Source: Conus ventricosus (lineage: Eukaryota > Mollusca > Gastropoda > Neogastropoda > Conidae). From it: 64,000 nucleotides of DNA. The stretch spans positions 139,689,679 to 139,753,678 of the forward strand of contig CM031595.1 in assembly GCA_018398815.1 (NCBI GenBank), given 5' to 3'. The position numbers and the translations under genes are program-made. This document shows positions 11,328-26,100 of the stretch, piece by piece. The notes under the pieces were generated by a model. That model saw nothing but the letters and a program-made list of their open reading frames with translations, did no database searches and was not told where the DNA came from. Numbering within the stretch: position 1 is the first letter of the stretch; the number at the start of each line of letters is the position of its first letter.

Positions 11328-13060
11328 CACAGACACACACACATACAAACACAAACATACACACACACATATATGAACACATGTGTACACTCTTCCCCAC
11401 CTCTCCCTGCCTTGCTACTGCATCCACCTCCACTTCCTTGGCACCTGTGTAGAACTTAGTGATGACCACTGGGTAGTCGCTGGACACCTGGGTGGCCTGC
11501 TGTAGGTACTCCTCTAGCTCCTCCGGCGACCATGCCACATTCATCGCTGACCCGCTTAAAATGTAGGATGGCCGCAGCAGACATGGGTAACCCATATTGG
11601 AGGCAAAGTCTAGAGCTTCTTCCTGCAATGAAAAACAAAGCAATGAAACTTTTTTGCTTTCCTTTTTTTCTTTTTTGGGGTTTTGTTAGCAGGTTCAATG
11701 TTCTCCCTCTCAGTAGATTTAACTTAAATGCAGCTCAATTTAGCTTCCCCAACACACCCAGCCTTATTCTGTTTCAGTAGTTCCAGAACCACTGGGAGCT
11801 ATTATATGTTGTCATCAAACTTCCCCCCACCCCTCTCCACACACCCAGAGAAGACACCGCAGTTCTGTTGCACCAACACTGGTGGTGTTCAGTGGTGCCT
11901 GTTCTGATTCAACATATCAGAAAACCACTAATTACATCCCCTACAGATGACAATGATTGCTTAGTCCTGGAAACCATCACCACATGCACCCAGCTATACC
12001 CATGAGGTGGTTGTCACTGAAGACTTTTCCATGACCTCACCACATGCATGAACTAAAATTGAAACTGAGGTCACCACCAGAACATGGCATAGAGGGCTAC
12101 ACTGCAGAATTCACTTTTTTTTTTTAAATGGTGCACAAAGTTTTTAGACTAAATTGTCAAACTCCATACATACCAAAGACACCCAATCGACTCATAACAA
12201 TAACTATCAGGTCACTATGAGGCAACACTGCAAAGGAGATTCTGCACTGCTTTGAACTCACATTGACAGTGTTTTGTGGTGCCATTTCTGATCAAATGTG
12301 CACAAAAGACCACTTGCTAACCACAGTACTTACCAGTTGCCATACATCCATACAGGTTATGAATTCTTTCACTCGAAGTTTAAGTTCTTTTATATACATT
12401 CAATGCCCATCGTGCACCAAATTTGACAAGGATAAGTGACTGCTCGTTCTTCATTTTTGTTGTCCTGAGTGTTGTTGATTTTAATCTGAAGAAGACCTAA
12501 AAGGTTGAAACACGGTCATGTTTTGTCTTTTGATTCGTTTGTCCAAGATGTTTGGCGGAATTATTATAAACACTTTTAAAGATTTCTGTTCTATACACAT
12601 TAAAGAATTCATTAATTTAAAGTCCAAACAGAACTTTTTTCTCAGGTAAAAAAAAGAACTTTTTTTTTCTCCACATCACAGTAATCCAGAAGGAAGGACG
12701 AGCCGGGAGACTGTACTGACCACAGTGCTGACAGGTCTCCACTCCGGCTGTTTGATGCCCAGCTGGTCGCAGATGCTGGAGAAGACGGAGCGGTTCTCGG
12801 CGTTGTCAATCTGCGCAGGACTGGTGCCCAGGATGGGCACTCTGTTGGCATGGAGAGACAGCGCCAGGTTGTTTGGGATCTGGCCGCCCACCGACACGAT
12901 GGCTCCTTCACAATTCTGTAAATTACCTTTCATTTTGAGTTTGATATAAAGCACTGTTCACAGTTCAGAAAATTACCTTTCATCCTGGGTGTGATGTAAT
13001 CGTAAAACATCGAAAAAAAATTTCAGAGAGAATGCTCAAAAACTTCTCATATCTCTTGGT

Positions 13061-13103
<43 letters not shown>

Positions 13104-16100
13104 TGTGTGTAAGTGTTGTGTGTGTGCGCGAGTGTAGATGTGTGTGTGTGTACATGTGTCTTTTTCCTTCTGTGTTATTTTCTCTGCTCTGCACGCACGT
13201 GTGTGCAAGCGTGCGTGTGTGTGTGTGTGTGTGCGTGTGTGGCATGTGTGTGTGCGCGAGTGCGTGCGTGCGTGCATGCATGTGTTTCTTTTTCCTTCTG
13301 CGTTATTTTGTCTGCTCTGCAGCAATTGCTGTACCAATTTAAGTATGTCAAATCAATGACTCTATATAGTGGAAAATCTGATGACAAGAACAGCTAAACC
13401 AGACTAACCTCTAGCCGTTGAATATCCAGCACTCTCTCCAAGGACAACTCCTCAAATACAAACGGTCACACTCATCAAAGTCCGTGCTCACCGTTTCAGG
13501 GTTATGTTAATCACACCGTCCATTTCAAATAATAAATTAATCACACATAACTGATCATGAAGGATAGTCAGCAGGTTTCAAGCTAATAATCCATTTTCCA
13601 TGAAATCACTTTATCGCTGAAACTAAAGCTCAACAGTGATGAAAACTATTCAGTTTCAAAAGCACTTTACTCTGATTTTTCTTTTTCCAAAAAACAGTAA
13701 ACAAGTGGGGTATCTTTTGCTCCATAAGGAAACCTAACACAGAGAAACTTTTATTCAAGACTGGCACAGCCTTTTAAACTTGAATAAAGTCAGACAAATA
13801 CATAGACGAACAATCTAATAGTGGGGGAAAAAACAAGCGCAGGCCAACAACTGAACTGTCTGGCAAAGATTTGGACTTGAGGGGAGTTTGAAGATGGAGA
13901 AACTGGGAAAATGAAATTAAAAAAAAAAAAATGTTACAGATATGAAAACTCTTCTCTAGCTGCATAAGGGAACCATCGCAATCCCTTTTGAAGGCAGGTA
14001 TATTTGTATTGCCTGCTCCGAGGCCTTTCGCCCGCTGGATCGGGACTCATCAGGGAGACACGGCTGGTTGTGTCTGCGCTCCCGGCGTCAAATAGAGACA
14101 CACCACAGTCCATAATACTGTGGTGTTCTCACCACCATGGGTGCAAAAAAGAATCCAATAGCACCCCAGAGCAGCCAGAGAAGAGTAGTAAATGCAACCA
14201 AACGAAAGTGTGGGGAGGAAAAAAAAGTTGCTGTAAAACTAAAGACATTATGCAAATAATATAAAATGTAGGGGACAGTCTTTGAGCCTACGCCTGAGGA
14301 TCCACCCAAAGATGCAAGGTAGATTAAAAGACAAACACACAGACGGACAGAAATAACCTCAATTTAATCAAAGCAAAATCGGAAATGAAATGAGGTAGGG
14401 AACAGTAAACGATAAACAGTAAACAAGTGGGGTATGTTTTGCTCCCATAAGGAAACCTAACACAGAGAAACTTTTATTCAAGACTGGCACAGCCTTTTAA
14501 ACTTGAAAAAAGTCAGACAAATACATAGACGAACAATCTAATAGTGGGGGAAAAAACAAGCGCAGGCCAACAACTGAACTGTCTGGCAAAGATTTGGACT
14601 TGAGGGGAGTTTGAAGATGGAGAAACTGGGAAAATGAAATTAAAAAAAAAAAAAATGTTACAGATATGAAAACTCTTCTCTAGCTGCATAAGGGAACCAT
14701 CGCAATCCCTTTTGAAGGCAGGTATATTTGTATTGCCTGCTCCGAGGCCTTTCGCCCGCTGGATCGGGACTCATCAGGGAGACACGGCTGGTTGTGTCTG
14801 CGCTCCCGGCGTCAAATAGAGACACACCACAGTCCATAATACTGTGGTCTATGTTTGTTTGTCTATGATTGTTCGTCTATGTATTTGTCTGACTTTATTC
14901 AAGTTTAAAAGGCTGTGCCAGTCTTGAATAAAAGTTTCTCCGTGTTAGGTTTCCTTATGGGAGCAAAACATACCCCACTTGTTTACTGTTTATCGTTTAC
15001 TGTTCCCTACCTCATTTCATTTCCGATTTTTCTCCAAATTCGATTCCAAGACTCTGATGAAAATGTTCACAGTTAGTATGGTTTTCATCTAAATATTCCT
15101 TTCTTCAAATCCAGTCCCCAGGCTAAAAAAAAATCTGATGAAATATTGTTTTATTCAATTCTAATCCCCTGATAAAAAATTAGAAAATCTGATGAAAATG
15201 CTCACAATCAATACGCTTTCCTCAAATTAAAGTATTGCTATCACTTGCCCATGCTTATAAGATTCACTGTCATTTTAAAGTCCCTATTTTCAGTATGTAA
15301 GCAAACCATTTCATATCGTCAATATTGTAATAAAACAATCTTCATGGTTTTTAAAACAAGACTGTAACTAGATAAAAGGAAATCTTAAATGAGGTAAGGA
15401 ACACTAAGCAGCAATTAACAAACAAGGAGGGTAACTCCTAGCGAATGCTCCTTACGACATTGAAGTGCGAAGCAAAAATGACAACATAGAGCACACAGAA
15501 CAACCTTGTCATTTCTGCTGGGCGATTCAGTGTTGTAAATAGCATTCATTAGGAGTTCTTGACGTATACTTATTTCATCATGTAACTGGATAGTTACACA
15601 TCAACGATGCCATTTTGAAACACCACTCACAGTGCTCTTCCCGATCTCCCGCAGAGTGCGTATACAGGACACAGCACACCAGTCATACTCCACACTGCTG
15701 CCGATGTGGTAGGGGCCACAACCCATCACCAGCACTCCTTGCTTCCCAAACTTTACATCGTGTTCCTGTGCAATTTACAAAGCAAATCATTTCATAAACC
15801 TGTGCAATCACAATAGTCATTTGAATTTGAATGGCAGGCTACAAAAAAATATAACGTGAGTGTCTTAATGACTGGATGAAATGTTTAGAATTTTGTTGAT
15901 TTAGCTCTCTTGAATGCAACCCTTTGACCTCACTCCTTTCCCTGCCCCTCACCTGAGCAAATCAACAACAACAAAAAGAAAGAAAAAGAAGAAAGTGTCA
16001 CAAGAATTTTTTTTAAAAGAAGGAAAGAAAATGAAGATGAAGCACAGACCACCACAGCCTCTTTCTACAGAGCATACAGTTATACATGGGAATGGATTCT

Positions 16101-19100
16101 TGGAACACACACATGGGCAAATTAACTGAAGTAATTCAACTTATAACTGCATCACTTGTATTTTTTCAATCAATTCAAAACACTAACCATGCCATTGTAT
16201 GTGCAATACAGATAGTTGGTCCTTGCTGGGTACTCCGCAGCCATTGTGTCAATCTGCAACACACAGGAACCCACATATTAGCCTAACATGAAAAAAAATC
16301 TTTGTTTTAGACAACCTGGCTGAGGATGATAATTTATACTCACACCTGAAAATTACACACACAAAAAAGATGTGTAGACTCTCAATATTTTTTTTAAATG
16401 ATGCTTTCTGTAATACTGCAAAGCATGTGCCTAACACTGTAAAATCTCTTGGACACAATGTCTCTCATGCTACAGTATACAGAGCTTGAACATGAAAACA
16501 ATTAGTTCCTGAAGGCAAAAACACAAACAAGGAAAATGAAAGTAACAGAGCATCTTTCAAGGAAAGCTGTCACTGAAAAATCAACAAGATCATTGGAAAC
16601 ACTGTGCACAAACTTTACTTCTGGAATGAGAATAAATTAACACATCAGCTGAAAACCTTCAGAAAAGATAGGAAACTCTTCACAGTCCAAACCATCATTT
16701 GGCGTCATATACTGTACCATGTCAGACCATAGCATTCACGGCAGTTAGTCAGCTCTGCCAGGTCGAGATTTTTTGTGGCTAATGCAGTAATAAGACCATC
16801 ACGTGAATCCCACACTACATCCGCCAGGGAAGAAGCCGGTGTAAACTTCCTGTTCCTCATTCAACCTCGGCCTCCTGCCTAACAAGGACAGGTTTTTTTG
16901 CTCTGTCTCGCCTATACTTCTGTCTCAGTAGAGATTGCTTGTGTGCTTGCCTTCGTTGCTTCTTCTATTGTGACTTACGTTAGACCATGGGTACCATTGC
17001 CGCGTGAGGCTTATGGATGGCGTTTTCTTTCATTTTTTCATGCTCTACGGCGTGACTGCTCACGATTTCTCTTCACTCCATTGTTCTCCATTCGGCCCTT
17101 TCTCACCCCCTCTAACGCGTCCTCCCCGATCTCTTCTCATTTCAATTGTTCTACTACTCCTGATCGCCTTTCTTACGATCGCTCGTCGAGTTCGATCGAT
17201 CGGGTTTGTACACACATATACCATCAAACATGATGGCTGATGTTTAAGGAAGAGGAAGATGAAGAAGAAGAAGACTTCGCCTTACAATGACGTTTAGGGG
17301 CTAAATCAGCAGCGCATTGCCAACATCTAGAAGTTTATCTTGTGATAAGCGCTGCACCTGAATGGGACGTCAAATCTGGGTGAAGTAAAAAATGAAACAA
17401 AGTTTTATGTCAAGGCTGGGTGACGTAAAGATGAAGTAATTTCAAACCTAGAGGCTAATCTCCCGTCTCTCATTTATGACAGTAAATAAGCATTGGTTAT
17501 CCGAGATCCTCTACTCAGATTTCCCTCTACTGAGTCGCCTTTTGGCCTCCTCGTATATCTTCAGCGTGCTAGTCTATTTTGCTCTCGCGCCCATTGCTTC
17601 TCTTTCGACGACCGTACCCTCACCGGTCAATCTACCCGCCATCTTGGATTTTCCACTGCGGTCTGCGTCTTCTCCATATTGCCTCACCGCATGGTCCCCA
17701 TTTTCGGTCGCACATGCTTGCCGGTACGGGGATTTCCCCAGGCCACATTTATTTGTACCCAATATGGCACTCTAGTTATTCTTACTACAGGTAGATCGAG
17801 TGACTGTACGATCTCTTGATCTGCCTACTGGTGCGCATTTATTTGTACCAAATTTATCACTGGTAGATCGATGGTCCTTACGATCTCCTCATCTACTAAC
17901 TGGTGCACATTTATTAGTACCTCCTTAGCATTATTACAAGGTACACCAGGGGTATTTACTCTTGCGCGCCTTTGCGCGTCACTCTCGACGATCGATCCCT
18001 TCCCGGTCAATCGATCCGCCATCTTCGATTGTGCCTCGCCGGTTGCCGTCTCCGCCATGTTGCCTGACCTCACACACACCTTGTTTTGGCTGTACGCGGC
18101 TTCCCCGGGCTCATTTTCCTGTACCTTATTTATCATTATTACAGGTATAGAGAGTGTCTTGCGATCTCTTGATCTACCAACTTGTGCACACTTATTAGTA
18201 CCCCATTAGTAACATTATCGGTTCCTCATTTTTCATTACTACTGGTAGATCATGTGTCTCTACGATCTCTTGGTCTACCAACGTGTGCACATTTATTACC
18301 ACCCCATGTATCATTGTTACAAGGTAGATCGAGAGTCTTTGGCCTGCCGTCCAAGCAAGATCAGTCTTGTGCTCTGTCGTCGCCTTTTCCTTGCTGTGAT
18401 TTTGTCCTTGCTATATTAAGACAGCCTTGTGTTTGCTTCTTTGCTTGTTTTGTTGTTTTATTTATTCCATCACATGTTCCTCGCGTTTGTGCTTTCTTCT
18501 CGGTACTCACGATTTCATCTTCATTTACCGCACTCCCAGTGCCCCTCACGGGGTGGTTCGAGCTCTTTTTCTATCCCTCGATCCACCTCTTTGTCTCCTC
18601 TTTGCGATCGTGCGTTCCGTGATTGTCTCGCCACCAGTGCCCAACATGGTGAAGGACATTAACGGGTCGAGCCGCTCCTCTGTTCGGGAGTCGCTCTCTT
18701 GCCCCGGAGGACCCGCGTGTCGATTCAGGGGACAATCCGCTCGCACCTATGATGAGCGTACGGCCGGTGTGGAGGATGGTTCCGCGCAGGGGACGCGCGA
18801 CCATCGTTACGATACCTCCTCTGCCCGTCCGGCGGACACACGATCGTTGCGTTCGGAAGCGAACAGGCAATCGGCCGTTATTGCCAACTGTTTTTCTTTC
18901 GACACTGTGTACAAATCCAAAGGCAAGGCTCCCTGAAAGGACCTGCCCGTTCAAAATCTTCCCGCTCCCTTGCCAAATCGCCTGTTTGCCTTCGGTCGCA
19001 CACGGAGACTCTCTCCTATCAGGCTGCGTCCCGCGACCCTCGGCCTCCGGGGAACCTTACCGAGGCGCGGACCGGCACGGGTGACGACTCGCGGCCGGAA

Positions 19101-22100
19101 TCACTGCCCGTCACTCGATCAGCGTTAGTTTGCCCCCCACTACCGTCACGCTGTTCCCATCATGCTCTCCCCAACCGTGTCCGAGTGCAGCCACCACTCG
19201 GACACGAGGAGCGTCATCACTCCGGTGGAGGAGTTGTGGGCAGTCTCTGGTGGGTCTCCCCCACTGACCACAACTCCGGGTCAGGGACGCAGGCATCGAC
19301 TAGGTCGAATCTGCGCCCTCACCCCCGACGGTCGAACCACCCCGATCGACTGTCGCACTTTCCCCTAGGGGTACAGGACGTTGGGGAGCAGACTTCTTTC
19401 GCTCCCCCTATTGGGCAACGTTCGCAGTCCCGTTCCTCCGGGGGGAGGATCGACCAGCGGGACTAGGGGTAACCTTTTGTCCCCTGAGGTGGACTCGTCA
19501 CCGCAGCCTTCCAGTCCGCTTCCACGCGGCCAGGGGGCTCGGCTACCATGCCACCCACCGGCCACCCTGCCAACAGGGGGCCGCATGGACCGCACCTGGG
19601 AGACGCAGGAGGCAGTGCTCTCCCTGGGCGGGTACGAGACAGCTCGCCTTCTCGCTACCCCACCCCATGGTGCCCCAGGTTACCCGGGTCCCCGAGGAAA
19701 CCCTGCCCCAGGGCCGTCACAGCCCTGCGTACTCCCCGGGGACCGGTGGCTCCATGCCCCCGAGAGAATCAGTGGCTTAGGGCTGACAACCCATTCTGAC
19801 TCCATCTCCGGTCGCATGTGGCATCCGGCTTCTTTCAGCTGGATCGACCTGGGTCCCCCTCCCTCTCGGGCGCTGTCCGATCGGCGATCCCCTAGTCTGC
19901 CTGCCGAGTATGGAGCCACCAGGGACCCGTCCTCGTATTCCCCCACTACCCAACGAGGGCGGGACTCCCACGCACCCCTGCCCTGGCCCCCTGAAGGTGG
20001 ATCTGAACATCCCCATCAGGAACACTGACCCACACCCTTGAGGACGGGTCGAGGACTCCCTCCCCCAGTCTGGTGACTTTTCCATCTTGGAAAGCTGGCG
20101 CCCAGATCTTGTTGTTAAGAATCCTCCCTCTGACAACATTTTCTCCTTTTAGCCGTTACGCCAGGTCCCCCCCTGCCCAGCAATCACGGCCAAGGATAGT
20201 CGCCCCCCCAGACCCTCATCCCCTTGTGGGACAGATCGGCATCTTTTGCCAGGGGTGCACAGGCCGTCCCTCCGCCGGGGACTGACTTCTTGTCAGCCCC
20301 TAACATGGCTCCAGTAGGAGTTTTCCTCAAGGACTACGGCAGGGCCCCCCACGTCTTCTCCCTCTTCTCTGCCAATCCGGTCACCAGGGATATTGCCATT
20401 TCCCCTGCGACTTCGGCTCACTCCCAACCTTACCCCTCCCACAGACGGCACTGCCTCTGTGTCTTCAGACGCTGACGACACTGAGACAGACTCTAGCCTG
20501 TTTGGCAACCCCCTGATGCGCTTTTTTATTCACAAGATATCGCATCACACCTTCGGCTCCGGCGGACAGCGCAGCCAGGAGTCACTTTAATTGCCTGTTG
20601 GCAGTGAGAGATGCTGTACTATCACAGGCCAATCTCTCAGGCCGTGCTGTCATGGTCCAACCTCTCCCAGGCGCTCAGTCGGCCTTGTGGTGCATCCCTG
20701 GGCAGGACCAGTCGCTGTTCGGCAGCTATTCGACTGCGACACCAGGAGACTGACTCCCGCTCAAACCCTATCCCAGGCAGTCACCTGCCCACACCGCACG
20801 GCCCGCCAAACGCCCTAATATCCCCTCTACGCCGAAAACCGAAATCTCCCCAGCAGAATTTTTGGTTCGGCCAGCAGACACGGTCCCGGAGGTAACTGGG
20901 GGAGTCGCCCATGGGACTCCATCCTATATACTCCTATTTCAAAGACGCTACCTACGTCTCGTCTGGCAAGATCGGGGTTCCAGTAGAACTGGAAGCAGTC
21001 TGTACTTGCACTGAAATCTGCTCGCAATGGGTTCCGACAACGGCCCTAGCCTTGCAACGACGCTCGCCTTGAAGTATTGATTTTTCTCAAGGTCTCGTCC
21101 TAGTTCCCCATAGTCTCGTTTCGCGTGAAGACGCATACTTGCTTCCGCCATTTTCCCGTCGTGCTGGGAAAGTGTGCATTTCAGGACCTGGGGTCAAGGT
21201 AAGCAGTACTGGTTGCTAAGGATCCCCAAAACAACATTATGTTCTATGTTCAGTGTGCAAAAGATCGCCTCATTTGGCATCTATGGGCTCGAAAACAACA
21301 CACTCATGCTGACTATGGCCAAACAAGCGCATGGCTCAGTATTTTTATACACGCGCGTTCGTGTTCCATCTTTTCAAGCGGACGGTAGGGAGAGTGACAC
21401 TAGTTCAACCTCTAACACTACCCCTCCAACTCGGGCCTCCCCCTTTTTGAGAACCCTCATACCTCGGGAGTGTGGGACGCGCAGTGCGGGACGCTAAGTC
21501 GGCCCGTCTCCACATCAATGTCCTGAAGTGGAGGCGGGCAGGCTTGCCCTCCCCCGCTCCCAACCCTCACACCGACTTGCTCTCCTGCCCACGGACAACA
21601 CTTTGGTGCCTTATGTCCAAAAAAAAAAAGGGGGGGGGGGAAGGGGGCTCGCTCCCTCAGCCTCTCCCTCCGAATCGAGGCCCCCTTCTCTGTTGCCATG
21701 CGGGGATTCACCCTCTGTGCGACACGCATAGCAGGGCCCCTCCTCCTCACTGAAGGGACCCCTCAGCAGGCTAACCCTCAGCCCAGTGGGGAACAGTGTT
21801 CAGGCCAAGGGTCGGTCCCCCCCCCCCCCCCCCCCCCCCACAGGGTGAACCCTTTTCCAAGGGAGAGATGGCCTCCTGCTCAACTCTCTTCCTCATTCTG
21901 GCCTTCCAATTTCAGATAGGTAGTTCCATATCTCTCCTATCTTCTGGTTTGGCCCTCGGCTGGCCCATTCGGGCTACTGGGAACCCCGTGCCCCAGGCTC
22001 TCCTCCCAGTCCTCTCTAGATGCTTCCAAGATGGGCAGATCACCTACGCCCAGACGTGTCAGATCTCCCCGTCTTATCTCCCTGGTCCATGAGGGCGGGC

Positions 22101-23041
22101 GCTGGCCACTTCCACCGCGATCCAGCGCTGTCCTCTTGCACCAACATCCTGGAGGCAGCCTACTGGCATCCGGAAAATCCCTTCATAGCCTTTACTTTAG
22201 GGATTCCACATGGACCAGGGCTGATGGTTCTACGGAACTTCTTTTGCGGCTAACGCATCCATAGCTATTCCTCTGCTAACCCCAAGAACCATTAGGCACT
22301 AAGCCCTCCTCCGAGTCCTTTGAATTCTGCTATGGTCTGACATGGTACAGATATTTGACGCCAAAATGGGCAGTATTGTATTATACTCCAGTTTGCTAGT
22401 ATACTTACCAATGTCAACTCTAATGCCCACTAACTACCTCCCCGCTAGCGCAATGGTTCTCGGGTTACCTTGCGCATAGGCCTCGTTGAATGAGGAACGG
22501 AAGTGTACACCGGCTTCTTCCCTGGGGGAAGTATGTGGGATTCACGTGATGGTCTTATTACTGCATTAAGCCACAAAAAATCTCGGCCTGGCAGAGCTGA
22601 CTAACTGCCGTGAATGCTATGGTCTGACATGGAAGTATACTAGCCAAACAGGGAGTATAATACAAACCCCCATTTTTGATTTATGCAGGTACAATGAAAA
22701 CCATGCATTTTTTTCTAAATTGTCCTATGTTGCAGAGAATATTTGTTTCTCAAATTCAAAGGCATGCTATGAATATATTCAGCTGTTTGACTGTATTACC
22801 TGTTTGACCCAGGGCACGATGCCCAACATGTGTCTGAGCTCTCTGATGTCCTGGACAGAGACACCCAAACCCTTCCCAACCTGCTGATCTGAGAACCCCA
22901 TCTGCTTCGCCACCAGAAGTGTTTCTACATTCATGCTGGTTCTGAAACATCACCAAAAAGGGAGCAAACTCAAAACATTCATCCTCTCTCAGGCATACGG
23001 TTTTGCATGTACATTAGCATACATGTGTACATGTGTGCATG

Positions 23042-23117
<76 letters not shown>

Positions 23118-26100
23118 TATACACAAACAAATATGCATGCAAACACACACATTATATGTACAGATGGGGGCAATCACTGCTAACTGAGCATCTACTGCAT
23201 ACCCAAACAGTACAATTCTGGTAGGTCTTCAGACATACTTCTTGAGTAAAACCTTTGAAAGGTAGACTTTTCGATAGATGCTGTGCTAGCAAAAAAGAAC
23301 TTGGAATAAATGAGAACACAGTTACTCTAAAGAGGTAACAGCTCTTTGAACAAAGATATTATGTTGCAAGATACCTTGCAGATCTGAGGTTTAATATCAG
23401 CATTCCTCTACAAAGAGAAATCCTGGGAGCAATTCCATGGACCAAAGGAGATCGTTAATATAAAGCTTGGACTGAGCAGCTGATCTGCTTCCGTTGCAAT
23501 CGTCTTTGGACAGGGAGAGACAATGAAGGTGTCAGCAGAGGCAAAATCATTGTCTAGAGCAGCCGCTTGGCTCTTGGCAAAAAACAAAACATAGGTGAAC
23601 AAAGTAACAGAGCCATTGAGATTCCAGCTTCTAAGGAGCAGATTTCCCTAGAGGGCATGAATACCTGTGACTCAACAAGCTCAAGCAAGGGTCAGGAGGA
23701 AACAAGTCTTGAAAGTCAGCTTTATTAAAACAAGAAAAAGGGAATCGTATAGTAGTTCAGAGTAAATTGGGCCAAGTATTCCTGCTCAAGAGGAGGACAT
23801 CATTTAGGAGACTTGCAAAGCTGAACCTCATCTTGAGAGAATTTGGAAATAAGCTAATTAAGGGGTCATAACCCACATCAAGAGATTTTCTCAAGAACTG
23901 GCAAGTCTTGGCAATAGCTGACTAGAAGCATTTAATTATACTAGGCTGTTGACTCTTAACTTAATATGCAAATCCTCAAGGGATTTAGCATTATCCTGAA
24001 TTTTAGTATTAATGGGACGAGTTCCAGATTCTTTACACCACCAACAAAACAGTTTCCAGCAGTTACTAGAGAGAAACTGAGAACTGGTTCAATATGAAAA
24101 GAGTCTTGGCTCAAACTGATTAGTTCTCCCCATCAGGTGCAGTTATCAGCGTTTTCTTATATATTTAATTACTGGTTAACACAAAACCGAGATAACAAAA
24201 TTTTCAAGACCCTAGCAAATATCAAGAGGACTCCATAAAGACGCACTAGGCTGTCCGCAGTTTTGCACAGACTTCACAGGAAATGACTGAAATTTCAAAT
24301 TTCTGCATTTTCATGAACAAGAGACTTCTTCATAATGAGGAAGGCACTGGACTGACAAAACTGAATCATTAAATCCGTATCTGGCCACAGTGATAAATTT
24401 GATGACCGATACAAGCCTTGGGCAGAGTTCCCAGGTTTTCATTGTCAGGAAAACAAATTTCTAATGCAAAAGAATTTGTAAGTCACATGTTAAAAACATT
24501 AATGCTATAGCAAAGCACTACTGTAGTTTGCACACTGAAGCAGACACATTTTTTTCTAAATTTGGACCCATGCAGCTTACAATTAATACAGTGCACCTAA
24601 CATACTGTTCAAACCAGTTGAAACATTATTGTAAGTCAGAAACATTTTTGAAGATGACCTCAGACTTCTATGTATAATGTTCACTACAGACTGAAACCTT
24701 CCCGTGAATGAAAAATAAAAACAACTCATAAACAAGTCGTATTCACAGAACTCACATTCCAACAAACAACTCACACTAGGGGACTGGGCACAGGATGGCA
24801 TAATTTCACTCACATCATTGATTTTACCACAATCATTGGCTGTGCCACTGTGAAGGAAAAACCTTATTGTATCATCCCACGATGCTGAAAACCAAGGGAC
24901 TTACAAATGATGCAGCTAGTGGGAGTAATGTGTTTCTGATGGGTGGGAAACTTTCTTGCCGAGAAACTGGTAGACTTCATTGGGCATCCTCACCTGAACT
25001 CCGACAGTGGGTATCACCTTGGCAGCAAGTTTCCATTTCACAGAACACTCCAGACTCAAAGAACTTACCCAATGGATGAAAGTGTGTGTATGTGTATGTG
25101 CATACATGCGTGTGTGTGTGCCTGCATGCGTGCGTGGCTGCGTGCGTGCCTGCATGTGTGTGTGTGTGCAAGTATGTGGTGCGTGTGTGTGTGAAAAGAA
25201 AAGTGCTGATTCTTTTGTTTTCACCATCTGGTTGATTGACTTGTTGTTCAGAAAAAACTGGCAAAATTTATACTGCTCCAGTTCTGGAAAAAAAAGGGAA
25301 AGATCACACCCAGTCTGCATATCTTATCTGAATCTAACTGGTAACTTACCCAGAAAAAAAGGCTGTCAAATTCCTTACAGGTTCTGACTGCTGGGGGAGT
25401 AGATATGAGGTGATAAGTAGGAGGAGTTAAAAAAAAAATTCCAGCCAAAAAATGTCTCAACAGATCAATCAGTCTGACGACTGGTAGGAGAAGTTCGAAT
25501 GACTATTAGCCCATGCATGCAACAAGACAAACTCTGACACGCACTTGAGTACAGAAAAGTTCAGTACCCGAGTACAGAACAGTTCAGTGGTGATCCCTCC
25601 CCTACCAGACCCCACCCTCACCCACCCAAGCGACAATGTCTTCAAGAACTCCCATCCTGACCCCTACCCCACTGACAAATTTACCATACCACACTCTGAA
25701 ATCAAGAAAGGGGTTGGCACTTGTGTACGGATTAATGCATGCATATGTGCATGCACATTCACTATCTCTGAGCAGTTTTTGAGGCTTCTTCCAGAATCAA
25801 AGTTTGCTTTGTTTTCTGAATGTTCGTCTTTCTTGGTTTTCTTTCTATTTTCACGTGTGCCATGTAAAATTGGAAGGTGTGCGCTATAGCATGAATACTG
25901 TCATAGTCTGTAAGATATGACAGAAAGGGTATGCTTTAAGCCCTGACTGACTAATTTATCTCAACTCAGTATAAAAGTTACACTACACACAAATGTGTTT
26001 TCCGATCTTCATACTCATACACGCAAATGCTCACCCAACTTAATATGGGACAAAAGTACATCACTTCACAGAAGATCATGCAAATAAAATAACTTGACAG

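Larger units (their letters stand above)
16698..22671 (+). mobile_element. DIRS-like tyrosine-recombinase retroelement, copy 1, internally deleted
   Basis: The element has inverted terminal repeats (left about 16698-16885, right about 22470-22671) and an internal complementary region at 22331-22425, the DIRS hallmark. The plus strand carries a leader with repeated GGTAGATCGA units, a gag-like ORF from ATG 18645, and the last part of a tyrosine recombinase near 22130-22260. No RT, RNase H or recombinase N-terminus was found, so it is non-autonomous. It lies in intron 15, opposite in sense to the CPS gene. No target-site duplication was seen, as expected for this class. Confidence 0.85.

Noticed and set aside
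24916..25080. Possible extra CPS exon (minus-strand …[20 protein letters not shown]…)
   Set aside because: Exons 14 and 15 join perfectly in phase with no missing protein between them, and the peptide does not resemble CPS.
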